Source of the DNA: Promethearchaeota archaeon
GTDB taxonomy: Archaea; Asgardarchaeota; Lokiarchaeia; Sigyniarchaeales; SOKP01
Direction of reading: 5' to 3'
Length of the DNA: 46,451 nt
Assembly: GCA_016839745.1 (NCBI GenBank)
Contig: JAEOTS010000107.1
Location: 1 to 46,451 of the forward strand
In this document: positions 9,408-18,618 of the stretch, piece after piece
Layout of the letters: the number at the start of each line of letters is the position of its first letter
Position numbering within the stretch: the first letter of the stretch is position 1
Translations under genes and position numbers: made by a program
Notes under the pieces: model-generated
The model's input: only the letters and a program-made list of their open reading frames with translations
Databases searched by the model: none
What the model was told of the DNA's origin: nothing

Positions 9408-9511
9408 AGTAAGTATAAAATTTGGTTTTTAAAAAAAATTTGATATTATTTTATTTAAGCTTATATCTACTTATACCTAATATTAAATTGATGGAAATTT
9501 AATACATCTGA

Positions 9512-9520
9512 AATATTTAA
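9512..9520 (+). promoter_or_regulatory. putative TATA box of the kor operon
   Basis: AATATTTAA sits about 30 bases before the TTG start of korD, the expected distance for an archaeal TATA box with a very short leader. The divergent 138-base gap also must hold the promoter for the lutA-like gene. Confidence 0.35.
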
Positions 9521-9545
9521 TAATTTAGTTGAAAGAAGAAGTGAG

Positions 9546-9827
9546 TTGATTACAATACCAAAATTATTGGAAAATGAAGAGAAGAAATTTTCACTGTTTC
9601 TCAATAACAATCGATGCGGGGGATGCCAAATGTGTATATCTTTATGTCCCACGGGTATTTTAGAACTCAGTGATGAATTGAATATGAGAATTGCTTATAT
9701 CCCTCAAGTTAAAGAAGGTAAAGCTAAGTACTGCACGGGTTGTAGAAGATGCGAATATGGATGCCCCGATTGGTGTATTTATGTTTTAGATGAAGAAGAA
9801 ATTAAAACTAAAAAAGCTAAAACTTAG
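9546..9827 (+). CDS. korD: 2-oxoacid:ferredoxin oxidoreductase delta subunit (ferredoxin-type)
   Basis: A 93-residue protein with two [4Fe-4S] motifs, CGGCQMCISLCP and CTGCRRCEYGCPDWCI, matching the ferredoxin-like delta subunit of KorDABC/VorD-type enzymes. It transfers electrons from the thiamine-containing core to soluble ferredoxin. The start is TTG 9546 after purine-rich GAAAGAAGAAG; no ATG is available near the N-terminus. First gene of a five-gene plus-strand operon (18-base gap to korA). Gene order D-A-B-C is the one known from methanogens. Confidence 0.9.
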   Translation: MITIPKLLENEEKKFSLFLNNNRCGGCQMCISLCPTGILELSDELNMRIAYIPQVKEGKAKYCTGCRRCEYGCPDWCIYVLDEEEIKTKKAKT

Positions 9828-9844
9828 TGTGGTGAAATATTTAA

Positions 9845-11017
9845 ATGAATGAAAAAAATACGAAAAGATATTTACCAGAAGGTAAATACGTTATGATGGG
9901 AAATGTTGCGATGGCAGAAGGAGCATTAGTTGCAGGTTTAAATTTCTTTGGGGGGTATCCGATAACTCCTTCCACTGAAGTTATCGAACATCTTGCTAAG
10001 CGATTACCAGAAGTTGGAGGAACTTGTCTTCAAATGGAAGATGAGTTAGCATCAATTAATGCCGTTATTGGAGCGTCTTTAGCTGGAGCAAAAGCAATGA
10101 CCGCGACTTCTGGACCTGGCCTTTCTTTAATGGTTGAAACTATCTCGATGGCAGCAAATCTTGAAATACCCTTTGTTTTTTGCGATGTTCAACGCGTTGG
10201 TCCTGGTAGTCACGGACCCGTAACCGCACCGCATCATAACGATATAGGATTAATACGATTTGCAGGTCATGGAGAATTTCAAGTTATTGCGTTAGCTCCT
10301 ATGAACTGCCAAGAACTTTTTGATTTGACAATAACAGCGTTTAATTTCGCTGAAACTTATCGTTGTCCTGTGTTTATTCTCTCTGATGCCTATTTGGGAC
10401 ATATTCATGAGCCAGTTTACATTCCACCAAAGAAAGAAGTAATTAAAAGAGTGGTTTCACGTGAGTTACCCGAAGATTATTCTGAAATTTATTCATATAA
10501 AGATGATGAAACTGAAGAATATGTAATTCCTAAACCTCCAATATTAGGTACGGATTATTACCCACCTACATCTCTTCAATTGCCTCATAATACACATGGT
10601 CTTCCGACATCTGATGTCTTATCATTTATTGAAATGTTGATTGAAAAAGTAAAATCAAACATTGACAAAATCTCATTGACCGAAGAATATCGATTAGAAG
10701 ATGCAGATATCGTCATTATCGCCTATGGGCTACCTGTGAGAGCTAGTTATCGAGCAGTCGATGAAGCTCGGGAAGAGGGAATAAAAGTGGGAGTATTTAG
10801 ATTAATAACTGTTTGGCCATTTCCTGACGAGAAAATAAGAAATGTTGTGAAAGATGCGAAGGCAATAATTGTACCTGAATTAAATTATACGGGATTTATT
10901 GCAGAGCAAGTAGAAAGAGTCAAAGAACTTGAAACTCCGATTACAAAAATCCCAAAAGTAGGTGTTTTACATCATCCAGATGATATATTAAATATTATAA
11001 AGGAGGTATCAAAATAA
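9845..11017 (+). CDS. korA: 2-oxoacid (2-oxoglutarate-type):ferredoxin oxidoreductase alpha subunit
   Basis: A 390-residue pyrimidine-binding/transketolase-core subunit. Seen: MGNVAMAEGALVAGLNFF, GGYPITPSTEVIEHLA, LQMEDELASINAVIGAS, AKAMTATSGPGLSLM (conserved TSGPG), PVTAPHHNDIG, and the C-terminal transketolase-like domain (ADIVIIAYGLPVRASYR). With the beta subunit it binds thiamine diphosphate and oxidatively decarboxylates a 2-oxoacid to acyl-CoA. The four-subunit order and sizes fit 2-oxoglutarate oxidoreductase (Kor), but branched-chain or other 2-oxoacids are possible. Its TAA shares one base with the ATG of korB. Confidence 0.93.
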   Translation: MNEKNTKRYLPEGKYVMMGNVAMAEGALVAGLNFFGGYPITPSTEVIEHLAKRLPEVGGTCLQMEDELASINAVIGASLAGAKAMTATSGPGLSLMVETISMAANLEIPFVFCDVQRVGPGSHGPVTAPHHNDIGLIRFAGHGEFQVIALAPMNCQELFDLTITAFNFAETYRCPVFILSDAYLGHIHEPVYIPPKKEVIKRVVSRELPEDYSEIYSYKDDETEEYVIPKPPILGTDYYPPTSLQLPHNTHGLPTSDVLSFIEMLIEKVKSNIDKISLTEEYRLEDADIVIIAYGLPVRASYRAVDEAREEGIKVGVFRLITVWPFPDEKIRNVVKDAKAIIVPELNYTGFIAEQVERVKELETPITKIPKVGVLHHPDDILNIIKEVSK

Positions 11018-11940
11018 TGTCAGATCTAGGTCCACGATATCCAACAGAAAAACCTGACCATCCTTATGTTCAATATTCATTTGGAGGAAATCTCTATGGT
11101 AGTTATAATTCTCTCTTTTGTGCCGGTTGTGGATATGGAATAATAGGTCATATTTTTACACGGGTGTTCGAAGACGAGAAATTAGATCATAAATTATATC
11201 CATTAATTATTGGTATTGGATGTTATACTCAAATAGTAACTTTAGCTCATCATAAGGCTCAGAAAATTACTACACTTCACGGTCGTGCTCCAGCAGTAGC
11301 TACGGGAGTGAAAATGGCAAATCCTATTTTGAAACCAATTGTATTTACTGGCGATGGAGATTGCTTAGGAATTGGAGGAAATCACTTTATTCACATCTGT
11401 CGTAGAAATGTTGATTGCACTATTCTCATATTTAATAATAGTATATATGGAATGACGGGGGGTCAAAGTGCTCCAACTACTTTATATGGCGCAAAAAGTA
11501 CAACTACTCCTTATAAAGTTTTTGAAGAACGAAGCGATGCTGTGAAACTTGCCTTAGCTGCAGGTGCTACATATGTCGCCAGAACCACGGTAGCGCATCC
11601 ACGAACACTAATGAAATACTTTAAAAAAGCTTTAAGACATAAAGGAACTTCGGTGATTGAAGTAATAACCCCTTGTTTAACATATTTTGGTAGTAAAAAT
11701 CTTGATAATCTTGGTGCAGAAGATTTGGATATTCCGGGTAATAAGATGGATACAGGGGGAAAAATGATAGATTGGATAAAAAGAAATACAATAAGAAAAA
11801 ATCAAGCTAAATTTATGGATGAGGATGAACTTTTTAATAGGTATGTTATTGGTGAATTTCGCTACGATACTAGCAAACCCGAATACTCTGAAGTCTATTC
11901 CAAGATTCAGAAAACTGCTATGGGAGAGGATTGGAAATGA
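11017..11940 (+). CDS. korB: 2-oxoacid:ferredoxin oxidoreductase beta subunit (TPP-binding)
   Basis: A 307-residue thiamine-diphosphate-binding subunit. Cysteines of its [4Fe-4S] cluster appear in LFCAGCGYG and IGIGCYTQI; the TPP motif is GDGDCLGIGGNH through FNNSIYGMTGGQ; LHGRAPAVATGVKMANP is the conserved substrate-side loop. Strong Shine-Dalgarno AAAGGAGGT lies about ten bases before the ATG, which overlaps the korA stop. The C-terminal roughly 60 residues are charged. Forms the catalytic core with KorA. Confidence 0.94.
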   Translation: MSDLGPRYPTEKPDHPYVQYSFGGNLYGSYNSLFCAGCGYGIIGHIFTRVFEDEKLDHKLYPLIIGIGCYTQIVTLAHHKAQKITTLHGRAPAVATGVKMANPILKPIVFTGDGDCLGIGGNHFIHICRRNVDCTILIFNNSIYGMTGGQSAPTTLYGAKSTTTPYKVFEERSDAVKLALAAGATYVARTTVAHPRTLMKYFKKALRHKGTSVIEVITPCLTYFGSKNLDNLGAEDLDIPGNKMDTGGKMIDWIKRNTIRKNQAKFMDEDELFNRYVIGEFRYDTSKPEYSEVYSKIQKTAMGEDWK

Positions 11941-12536
11941 GTAGATATGAAGTTAGAATCGTCGGATATGGTGGACAAGGAGTAATTACACTCTCAAAAA
12001 TGATAATTAACGCAAGTTCATTATATGGAAACTTAGCAGCTACACAAACTGAAGCATACGGCTCATCTGCTCGAGGAGGAAAGTGCTGGGCTGAGGTGGT
12101 TATAGATTTAGATAAGAGTGTAAAATCGATAGATTATCCAAAAGCTATGCAGCCTTACGACTTCTTAGTTGTACTGTCCGAGGAAGCTGCTAAAAATGTA
12201 AAACCAGAACATCTTAAAAAGGACGAAAACACAGGATATCTGATATGGGACACTTCTACAATAAAAACATTCCGAGCTACAAAACGAATTGATAAAGCAA
12301 TTGGGATTCCAATCCAAAAAATCGCAGTAGAGATCTTTAATAAAATGGTGTTTGGAAATTCTATTTTATTTGGAGTTTTTACTACTCTTTCAAGAATTTT
12401 TTCTGAGCAATCAGCTATTGAAACCATTAAGAAATTCGTTCCGAGTGAAACTATTAATCAAAATTTAGAGGCGTTTGAATTAGGAAAACAAGAAGCAGAA
12501 AAATTTATTAGCAAGCTAAAGGAGGAGAAAGCTTAG
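11937..12536 (+). CDS. korC: 2-oxoacid:ferredoxin oxidoreductase gamma subunit
   Basis: About 199 residues with the POR/KOR gamma signature: RIVGYGGQGVITLSKM (glycine-rich), TQTEAYGSSARGGKCWAEVVI and DFLVVLSEEAAK. It completes the Kor complex by linking alpha and beta. The frame could start at TTG 11931, but ATG 11937 overlaps the korB stop in an ATGA and has GGGAGAGGA just upstream, so it is chosen. Ends one base before the next gene. Confidence 0.92.
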   Translation: MSRYEVRIVGYGGQGVITLSKMIINASSLYGNLAATQTEAYGSSARGGKCWAEVVIDLDKSVKSIDYPKAMQPYDFLVVLSEEAAKNVKPEHLKKDENTGYLIWDTSTIKTFRATKRIDKAIGIPIQKIAVEIFNKMVFGNSILFGVFTTLSRIFSEQSAIETIKKFVPSETINQNLEAFELGKQEAEKFISKLKEEKA

Positions 12537-12537
12537 G

Positions 12538-14346
12538 ATGCGTATCGGAAAAGTTCAAAAGGGCTGGAAAGAGTTATCTGAAGAGATAATTCAGACCGGA
12601 AAATGCGTGTATTGTGGCGCGTGTGGGGCATTCTGTGCAAACATTCAATTTGATAAAGAAAAAGAGATCCCTATCGAAGATGGTTCTTGTAAGGATGTGA
12701 ACACATGTAAAGATGGTTTTGGACTCTGTTATAATCTTTGTCCAAAAACGGAAACTGAAGCAATTCCTTTATCGTTATTAGATAAGTGGGTTTTTGGAAA
12801 AAAACACGATAAGATTTTGGGACATTATCTAGAAATTGCTTCAATAAAGCTCACAGATAAAGCAAGAGAAAGTGTGCCAGAGAACGCTGGTCCATTGTCA
12901 GGGCTATTATGGTTGGCTATGGAAAACGGTTTGATCGATTGTTCTATTATTACTGATAAAGACGAAAACTTTAAGCCTATTCCGATAATAGCCCAAAATT
13001 CACAAGATATTTTCAAAGGAGCTGGATATAAACCAAGTCAAGGTCCATTACTTTCACTTTTAGGAGAGGCCATCAATAAAGAAAACGTAGATATTGCCGT
13101 TGTAGGAACTCCCTGTCAGGTTCAGGCTCTAAGGAAATTACAGAACCATCCAGCATTTGATTACGAGGCGTATGATTTAGTAACATTAGCTATCGGGACC
13201 TTTTGTTTTGGTACTTATTATAATCGATTATTAGATATCACATTTAACGAATTCGGGATTAAATCTAGCGATATAGAAAAAATAAATACTAATAAAGATA
13301 ATTTTTACATGAAAATAACCAGTAATTCTACTGTAAAGGATATTCCACTAAATTATCTATATGATAAAGCGATTAGAAATGCTTGTTTTTCTTGTTCTGA
13401 TTACACGGCATCGTTCGCGGATTTATCAATTGGAAAATTTGGTAGTAAAGATGGGTGGAACACTTTAATTGTAAGAACAGAAAGAGGTAAAGAAGTTTTT
13501 GATTTAGCCGTTGAAAAAGGAATTATCGAAATAGAACCTCTAGGGGACACTATGAAGGAGCTTGTTTTAGATTTAACCCGAAATAAAACTGACATAGTAA
13601 AGATTTTATCCATTAAAGAACACTCCTCGGAAATAAGAAGTTTTGTCATTAGAAACTCGAGGATTGCGGATGCATACAAACCAGGAATGTTTGTCATATT
13701 ATGGCTACCTGATATTGACTTTCTCCCAATGTCCATCTCGAACATAGATGAAGACCTCATTGAAATAACTGTTAAGAAAATAGGAGAGGGAACATCCAAA
13801 TTGTTCGAATTGAGTGAAGGAGACTCAATTGGAGTTCGAGGACCTTTTGGGAATTCGTTTAATTATGAAGATTCTAAAAATATTCTTGTTGTAGGAGGAG
13901 GAATGGGAATCGCAGCGTTAACAACCTTAATTGATATTTTGAAACAAAATAAGGCAAATGTAAAAGTTGCTATTGGAGCTAAAGATGAAGATTCGTTGAT
14001 TTTTGCTGAAAGATTAATAGGATTGATTCCAGATACTATGTGTACTACAGAAGATGGATCTATAGGAAAGAAATGTGTTGTTACTGATCCAGTTGAAGAA
14101 TTAATTAATAACGAGAACTTTGATTTGATTGCTACATGTGGTCCCGAAGTTATGATGAAAAAAGTTCTTGAACTAGCAGATGCAAGGAATATCCAAATCC
14201 AAGCCAGTTTAGAAAGAAAAATGAAATGTGGGTTAGGATTATGCGGTTCTTGTTGTATTGGAAGTAATAATAATATTACTGTTTGCAAAGATGGCCCCGT
14301 CTTTAATTCAGATCAATTAAAAGCTTTTACTCAATTTGGAAGTTAG
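12538..14346 (+). CDS. FrhB-PyrK fusion: F420-type flavoprotein joined to FAD/NAD(P)/[2Fe-2S] reductase
   Basis: A 602-residue fusion. Residues 1 to about 345 are FrhB/FdhB-like: two [4Fe-4S] sets (C23, C26, C29, C33 and C51, C57, C64, C68), GTPCQVQALRKLQ, and the late ACFSCSDYTASFADLSIG and DGWNTLIVRTERG typical of F420-reducing beta subunits. Residues from about 350 are a ferredoxin-NAD(P) reductase domain of PyrK/NfnA type: FAD-binding PMSIS and GVRGPFGNSF, nucleotide-binding ILVVGGGMGIAAL (about 448-460), CGPEVMM, and a [2Fe-2S] site with cysteines about 564, 569, 572 and 583 closed by CKDGPVF. A strong AAAGGAGGAG lies 10-20 bases before ATG. It is the last gene of the kor operon. Likely role (inference): moving electrons between Kor-derived ferredoxin, F420 and NAD(P). 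Whether it bifurcates is unknown. Confidence 0.88.
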   Translation: MRIGKVQKGWKELSEEIIQTGKCVYCGACGAFCANIQFDKEKEIPIEDGSCKDVNTCKDGFGLCYNLCPKTETEAIPLSLLDKWVFGKKHDKILGHYLEIASIKLTDKARESVPENAGPLSGLLWLAMENGLIDCSIITDKDENFKPIPIIAQNSQDIFKGAGYKPSQGPLLSLLGEAINKENVDIAVVGTPCQVQALRKLQNHPAFDYEAYDLVTLAIGTFCFGTYYNRLLDITFNEFGIKSSDIEKINTNKDNFYMKITSNSTVKDIPLNYLYDKAIRNACFSCSDYTASFADLSIGKFGSKDGWNTLIVRTERGKEVFDLAVEKGIIEIEPLGDTMKELVLDLTRNKTDIVKILSIKEHSSEIRSFVIRNSRIADAYKPGMFVILWLPDIDFLPMSISNIDEDLIEITVKKIGEGTSKLFELSEGDSIGVRGPFGNSFNYEDSKNILVVGGGMGIAALTTLIDILKQNKANVKVAIGAKDEDSLIFAERLIGLIPDTMCTTEDGSIGKKCVVTDPVEELINNENFDLIATCGPEVMMKKVLELADARNIQIQASLERKMKCGLGLCGSCCIGSNNNITVCKDGPVFNSDQLKAFTQFGS

Positions 14347-14347
14347 C

Positions 14348-15298
14348 GTGGAAAATTATAATTTAAAAAAAGGAATTATTTTTGCTTCGATTTGTATTTT
14401 TACAATTGGACTACAGCCAGTAATTTCTATTGCACGACCCGATATAATCGATCCTTATTTATTTGGAGCTATTACAGCCTTGATTGAAGCTATACTCTTT
14501 TTCCCTATATTTTTTATAGAAAGGGGTAAATTAAAAAGAGACTTATTAAATGATCCAGTATCAAATAAAAAGAATTCATCTCTAATTCACGGTTGGAAAA
14601 AAAAATCCAATATAAAAGTTATTACAATTATAGGATTAACTTTTAGTGTAGTACCGATTTTACTTTATATTGGTTACGAACTTGCAGGACCAATTATAAG
14701 CTCCTTGACTATGAAATCTGAGATCATCTTTGCTTTAATGTTTGGATTTATATTCTTAAAAGAGAAGATATCTAAAGTCCAAATTCTGTTTTGCGTTCTA
14801 TTGTTTTTTGGACTTGTGATTGCGATTACTGATGGTTCCTTAAATATACTTAAGTTTAATCTAGGTGTTCTTATTCTTCTCTTTAGTGTGATACTTTTTA
14901 CTTTAGTACATACACTTACAAAAATAGGCTTTGAGCGAAATGAATTATTTCCCTCTCAAGTAGTTTTCCTAAGGAATTTAATATCAGGGGTACTGCTTAC
15001 AATACTTTATTTTCTAATCTTTCCACTAGAAAACTTCGCTATCATTATTGATCCTTATAATTTTATATTTTTTCTACTCATGGCGATTGACTACGGAGCA
15101 TCTCTATATCTTTGGTATAAAGCTTTAACATATATTCAAATTGGGAAATCAACCATTATCATCTCTCTCACACCAATAGTCTCCGCTTTTTTCTCATTCA
15201 TAATCCTTGGAGAGATCTTCACATTTTTTCATTTAATTGGTACTATTATTATAATATTCTCGATTTTTATGATTATTAGGGAAAAAAAGAATAACTAA
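14348..15298 (+). CDS. EamA/DMT-family transporter
   Basis: About 316 residues with roughly ten hydrophobic segments in two EamA repeats; the characteristic SSLTMKSEIIFALMFGFIFL and IIISLTPIVSAFFSFIIL (repeat ends with LKEK and LGE) are seen. It should export or import a small metabolite across the membrane; substrate unknown. The frame is open from TTG 14336, overlapping the fusion gene. GTG 14348 is chosen because it lines up with the GTG start of the paralogue at 16621 (both begin V-x-N ... KG.IF) and falls one base after the upstream stop. Could be the last gene of the kor transcript. Confidence 0.88.
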   Translation: MENYNLKKGIIFASICIFTIGLQPVISIARPDIIDPYLFGAITALIEAILFFPIFFIERGKLKRDLLNDPVSNKKNSSLIHGWKKKSNIKVITIIGLTFSVVPILLYIGYELAGPIISSLTMKSEIIFALMFGFIFLKEKISKVQILFCVLLFFGLVIAITDGSLNILKFNLGVLILLFSVILFTLVHTLTKIGFERNELFPSQVVFLRNLISGVLLTILYFLIFPLENFAIIIDPYNFIFFLLMAIDYGASLYLWYKALTYIQIGKSTIIISLTPIVSAFFSFIILGEIFTFFHLIGTIIIIFSIFMIIREKKNN

Positions 15299-15348
15299 CC
15301 ACACATACTTTAAACAGATTCTTTAAAGTTAAATAGAGTTGCTGAATC

Positions 15349-16503
15349 TTAAAGCTTTAAGGGGTATACACCAAATTTATTAGCCGCTTCAATCATCCAA
15401 TTTAATCGTTCAACAGAAATTTGTGGATGAAAATTAGCAGGCGATATCATAGCCCCTCCATTAGGTCCTAATGCTTTAATTGCATGTTTTACTGCGTCTG
15501 TGACCTCTTCTTTAGTACCCTTTACGAGAATGTGTCTTGTATCAATATTTCCTGATAAGCATAGTTTATCACCAACTCTTTTCTTTACATCATATAAATT
15601 AACAAGCGGAGGTTCTAAGCATTGCAATCCATCAAAACCGCATTCTACAACAAAATCTAATTGACTAGTAACATCTCCATCTGTATGCAATATGTATTTA
15701 CCCCCCCAGCTATGAATGGCTTCTGCTACTTCTTGATAACACGGTTTTACATAAGATTCAAAATATTTAGGATGGATCATAGGTCCTCCACTATGAGCTA
15801 TATCTCCGCCCTCCAAAAAGATTTTAGCACCACAATCATGATAAGCTTTAAAAGTTGTGAGAGTATAATCAGTTGTGAACCTGAATCGTTCCTTAATAAG
15901 CTCAGAATCATTTCTAAGTGCTCGCGCAAACGCCGGCATTCCCATTCCCTGCCAAACAGGCGGAAAAACTGATGTTAAAGCGTTTTGGGCGAAAATACAA
16001 ATATCATCCTTTATATCACGGCATTTTCTCAAAACGCCCTTGTAAAATTTTTTGGCTTTATTATATTCATCTTTCAAATCTGGTCTGGGATACGATTCCC
16101 AATCTTCTCGATTTTTAATATATCCACCATAATAATCAGGATAAGGGTTGCCATCGATATTTCTGACCCTATGTCTCTTTCCAAACACATCTGTCATTTC
16201 TGTTTGACTTTCAAGGATAAAAGGGATGTACTGTAATCCCACTCCATCAAATCCAAGGTTGTATCCTGCTCTTAACGCTTTTGAAAAGGTTGAAATTTCA
16301 ATATCGAGGAGAATATCATTAATCTTGTCCAACCATTCATCTGGATATTTCTGTTCCATCTCATCAAATATATCAAAAGCAGTTCGTTTCGGGCGACCTA
16401 AGATTTGATCAGCGACATTTCCATCAATATTTATAGTATGTGTTGGAATTCTATCTGCTTCTTCAAGATTTAATGCCGTCCATATCCGTTCAAAACTATT
16501 CAT
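15349..16503 (-). CDS. uroporphyrinogen decarboxylase (URO-D)-type methyltransferase, MtaA/CmuA-like
   Basis: About 384 residues of the URO-D/MtaA superfamily: NSFERIWTALNLEEADRIPTH is the usual opening of this group, FLEGGDIAHSGGPMIHP sits on the barrel, and GGKYILHTDGDVTSQLD with ECGFDGLQCLEPP lies where MtaA places its zinc-binding His and Cys. Members transfer methyl groups from corrinoid proteins; no corrinoid protein or activator lies next to it here, so the methyl donor is unknown. True heme-pathway HemE is unlikely because the N-terminal substrate motif is absent. ATG 16503 is preferred over TTG 16509. It is on the opposite strand to the two transporter paralogues that flank it. Confidence 0.8.
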   Translation of the reverse strand: MNSFERIWTALNLEEADRIPTHTINIDGNVADQILGRPKRTAFDIFDEMEQKYPDEWLDKINDILLDIEISTFSKALRAGYNLGFDGVGLQYIPFILESQTEMTDVFGKRHRVRNIDGNPYPDYYGGYIKNREDWESYPRPDLKDEYNKAKKFYKGVLRKCRDIKDDICIFAQNALTSVFPPVWQGMGMPAFARALRNDSELIKERFRFTTDYTLTTFKAYHDCGAKIFLEGGDIAHSGGPMIHPKYFESYVKPCYQEVAEAIHSWGGKYILHTDGDVTSQLDFVVECGFDGLQCLEPPLVNLYDVKKRVGDKLCLSGNIDTRHILVKGTKEEVTDAVKHAIKALGPNGGAMISPANFHPQISVERLNWMIEAANKFGVYPLKL

Positions 16504-16620
16504 AATCAATAATTAAAGGAGTGAATCAATATTAATGTTTTTCTTTACTTTTAGGACAGATCTCTACTGCTCTTTTACATTGTAAAAGTTTTTAATTTTT
16601 TATGGTTTTTCTTAGATAAC

Positions 16621-17562
16621 GTGAGTAATGATTTAAGAAAAGGCTTAATTTTTGGAATTATAGGAATTGTGCTCATTGGATTTCAACCGATTGTGGCAAA
16701 TTCAGCGATGTTTATAGATTCTCACGCCTTTGCTGCTATGACATGTTTGATCGAGGCAATTATATTTCTTCCTATCATGCTTCTAGAGTTAAAAGTGAAT
16801 AAAAGCAGATACGATGGAAATACCGAATTACTAGTGAATAAATCAATTCTGAAAAGTTTGAAAAAAAATTTTTGGTTATTGATTTTTATCGGGATAATCT
16901 TTAGCGTTAATCAACTTCTATTTTTTGTAGGATATCGATTAGCTGGTGCTATAAACGGATCGTTGACTCAGAAAACTTCCGTTTTTTTTGGATTACTGTA
17001 TGGTTACTTGTTATTAAAAGAAAAAATTTCAAGACTTCAAATCGTATTTTCAATCGTGCTATTTTTCGGTTTAGTAATAGCAATAACTCAAGGTTCACTC
17101 AATTTTCTGGCATTTAACATCGATATTTTAATTGGTGTATTGCTTGTATTATTGATTACAGCTTTATGGATGTTTGGTCACACTCTAACAAAAAATTTGT
17201 TTAGTAAGAAAGAATTTACTCCTATTCAGATGGTATTTGTTCGAAATGTCTTGAGTGGGTTCATATTGATAAGTACTTTCTTAATTTTTTCACCGTTAGG
17301 TCTTAGCGTTTTTTATAATTCTCTTAATTGGTTCTTTTTTATAGTAATGGGAACCGTTTATGGAGTTGGACTATTCTTTTGGTATAAAACATTATCATAT
17401 TTGGATGTATCGAACGCCACAATAGTCCTTTCACCCACTCCAATTGTTACTGCCATATTTGCAACTATAATGCTAGGAGAGCATTTTACGATTTTTTCTT
17501 TAATTGGTTCAGTAATTGTTATCTTATCAATTGCTATAATAGTTAAACAAAAAAAGGATTGA
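16621..17562 (+). CDS. EamA/DMT-family transporter, paralogue of the 14348 gene
   Basis: 313 residues with about ten hydrophobic segments. Clear sequence relation to the gene at 14348: both have an early GFQP/GLQP motif, LIEAI.F.PI, a LTQKTSVFFGLLYGYLLLKEKIS-type repeat end, GLVIAIT.GSLN, and VF.RN..SG. Start is GTG 16621. Inner-membrane small-molecule transporter of unknown substrate. The two copies flank the URO-D-type gene. Confidence 0.88.
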   Translation: MSNDLRKGLIFGIIGIVLIGFQPIVANSAMFIDSHAFAAMTCLIEAIIFLPIMLLELKVNKSRYDGNTELLVNKSILKSLKKNFWLLIFIGIIFSVNQLLFFVGYRLAGAINGSLTQKTSVFFGLLYGYLLLKEKISRLQIVFSIVLFFGLVIAITQGSLNFLAFNIDILIGVLLVLLITALWMFGHTLTKNLFSKKEFTPIQMVFVRNVLSGFILISTFLIFSPLGLSVFYNSLNWFFFIVMGTVYGVGLFFWYKTLSYLDVSNATIVLSPTPIVTAIFATIMLGEHFTIFSLIGSVIVILSIAIIVKQKKD

Positions 17563-17810
17563 ATTAAATTAAACAAAAAATTATAGAAATATTGATCAAT
17601 TGAATTATAATTCATATATATGTTTATATGATCTTATATTTCTTGATTAAAACGACTCAAATGTCAACTTATAAAGCGAGCAGAATCATCATAACATTTA
17701 TATATTGAAGGTATATAGTATTAAATATAAAAAAATATATTCTTACTAATTATATTTCAAACTGAAATACTACTATAAATAGAAGTTCAAACTTTAAAGG
17801 AAGTATTAGA
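17563..17810 (+). promoter_or_regulatory. upstream region of the ABC/protease cluster
   Basis: A 248-base gap. It is strongly AT-rich with several TATA-like runs (for example TATAAAT at 17774-17780, about 34 bases before ATG 17811) and an AAAGGAAG ribosome-binding site at about 17796-17803. No repeat, RNA gene or convincing small gene was found. It presumably holds the promoter for 17811-24721. Confidence 0.35.
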
Positions 17811-18617
17811 ATGATAGATAACAAAATAATCATTGTAAGAGATTTAAAGAAGTATTTTGGCGAAGTTAAAGCCGTCAATGGCATCTCGTTTGATGTTTAT
17901 AAAGGTGAGGTTTTTGGACTATTGGGTCCAAACGGAGCGGGAAAAACAACCACGATCAAACTTTTATTGGGATTGCTTGAACCTTTAGAAGGGCAAGTCA
18001 GCATTTTCGGGTTAAATCCCGAGCGCGAAGAAGTTCAAATGAAAAAAAATGTAGGGTACGTTTCAGAAGAACCACTAATATTCAAATCTTTAACTCCAAA
18101 AGATCTGTTTAACTTTATAGCTTCTATTCGACGATTAGATCCAAAGGAAGCTACAGAGCGAGTGCAAGAGTATTTAGAAGGTTTAGGTGCAATGGAGCAT
18201 TATGAACAGCTGATCGCTACGCTATCGCATGGAAACAAACAGAAAATCCAAATTGTTGCATCCATTCTTCATGAACCTGACCTTTTAATATTAGACGAAC
18301 CAATATCGGGACTTGATGCTAAATCCGTTAGAGTAGTAAAAGAAATCTTAGATATGCATATTGAAAAAGGAGGCGCTGTTCTTTTTTCGACTCACATTAT
18401 GGAAGTCGCAGAAGATTTATGCGATCGTATCGCTATAATTAACAAAGGTAAATTAGTAGGAGTTGGAACCATTGAGGAACTTAGGAAACAAGCGGATAAA
18501 TTTGGCGCAAGCCTTGAAGAAGTTTTTCTTAAACTAACTGAAGAAGATTCTTCAGTAGAAGATATTGTAAAGAAGTTAAGAAACTCTTATAAAAAGAAAA
18601 TTAAGGAGATAATTTAA
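17811..18617 (+). CDS. ABC transporter ATP-binding protein (cassette 1)
   Basis: 268 residues, NatA/CcmA-like. Walker A GPNGAGKTT (about residues 39-47), signature LSHGNKQKIQ, Walker B LLILDEPISGLD and the switch histidine in STHIMEVAEDLCDR are intact, so ATP hydrolysis is expected. It powers the permease encoded immediately downstream (one base after its stop). Very similar to the ATPase at 21298. The cytoplasmic C-terminus (from about FGASLEEVFLKLTEED) is the usual export-type tail. Confidence 0.95.
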   Translation: MIDNKIIIVRDLKKYFGEVKAVNGISFDVYKGEVFGLLGPNGAGKTTTIKLLLGLLEPLEGQVSIFGLNPEREEVQMKKNVGYVSEEPLIFKSLTPKDLFNFIASIRRLDPKEATERVQEYLEGLGAMEHYEQLIATLSHGNKQKIQIVASILHEPDLLILDEPISGLDAKSVRVVKEILDMHIEKGGAVLFSTHIMEVAEDLCDRIAIINKGKLVGVGTIEELRKQADKFGASLEEVFLKLTEEDSSVEDIVKKLRNSYKKKIKEII

Positions 18618-18618
18618 A

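Noticed and set aside
13863..14288. 141-codon minus-strand frame within the FrhB-PyrK gene
   Set aside because: Antisense shadow; low-complexity hydrophobic residues from the opposite-strand codons.
17661..17708. A 15-codon frame upstream of the ABC cassettes as a possible peptide substrate
   Set aside because: Chance-length ORF, no ribosome site and no precursor features.
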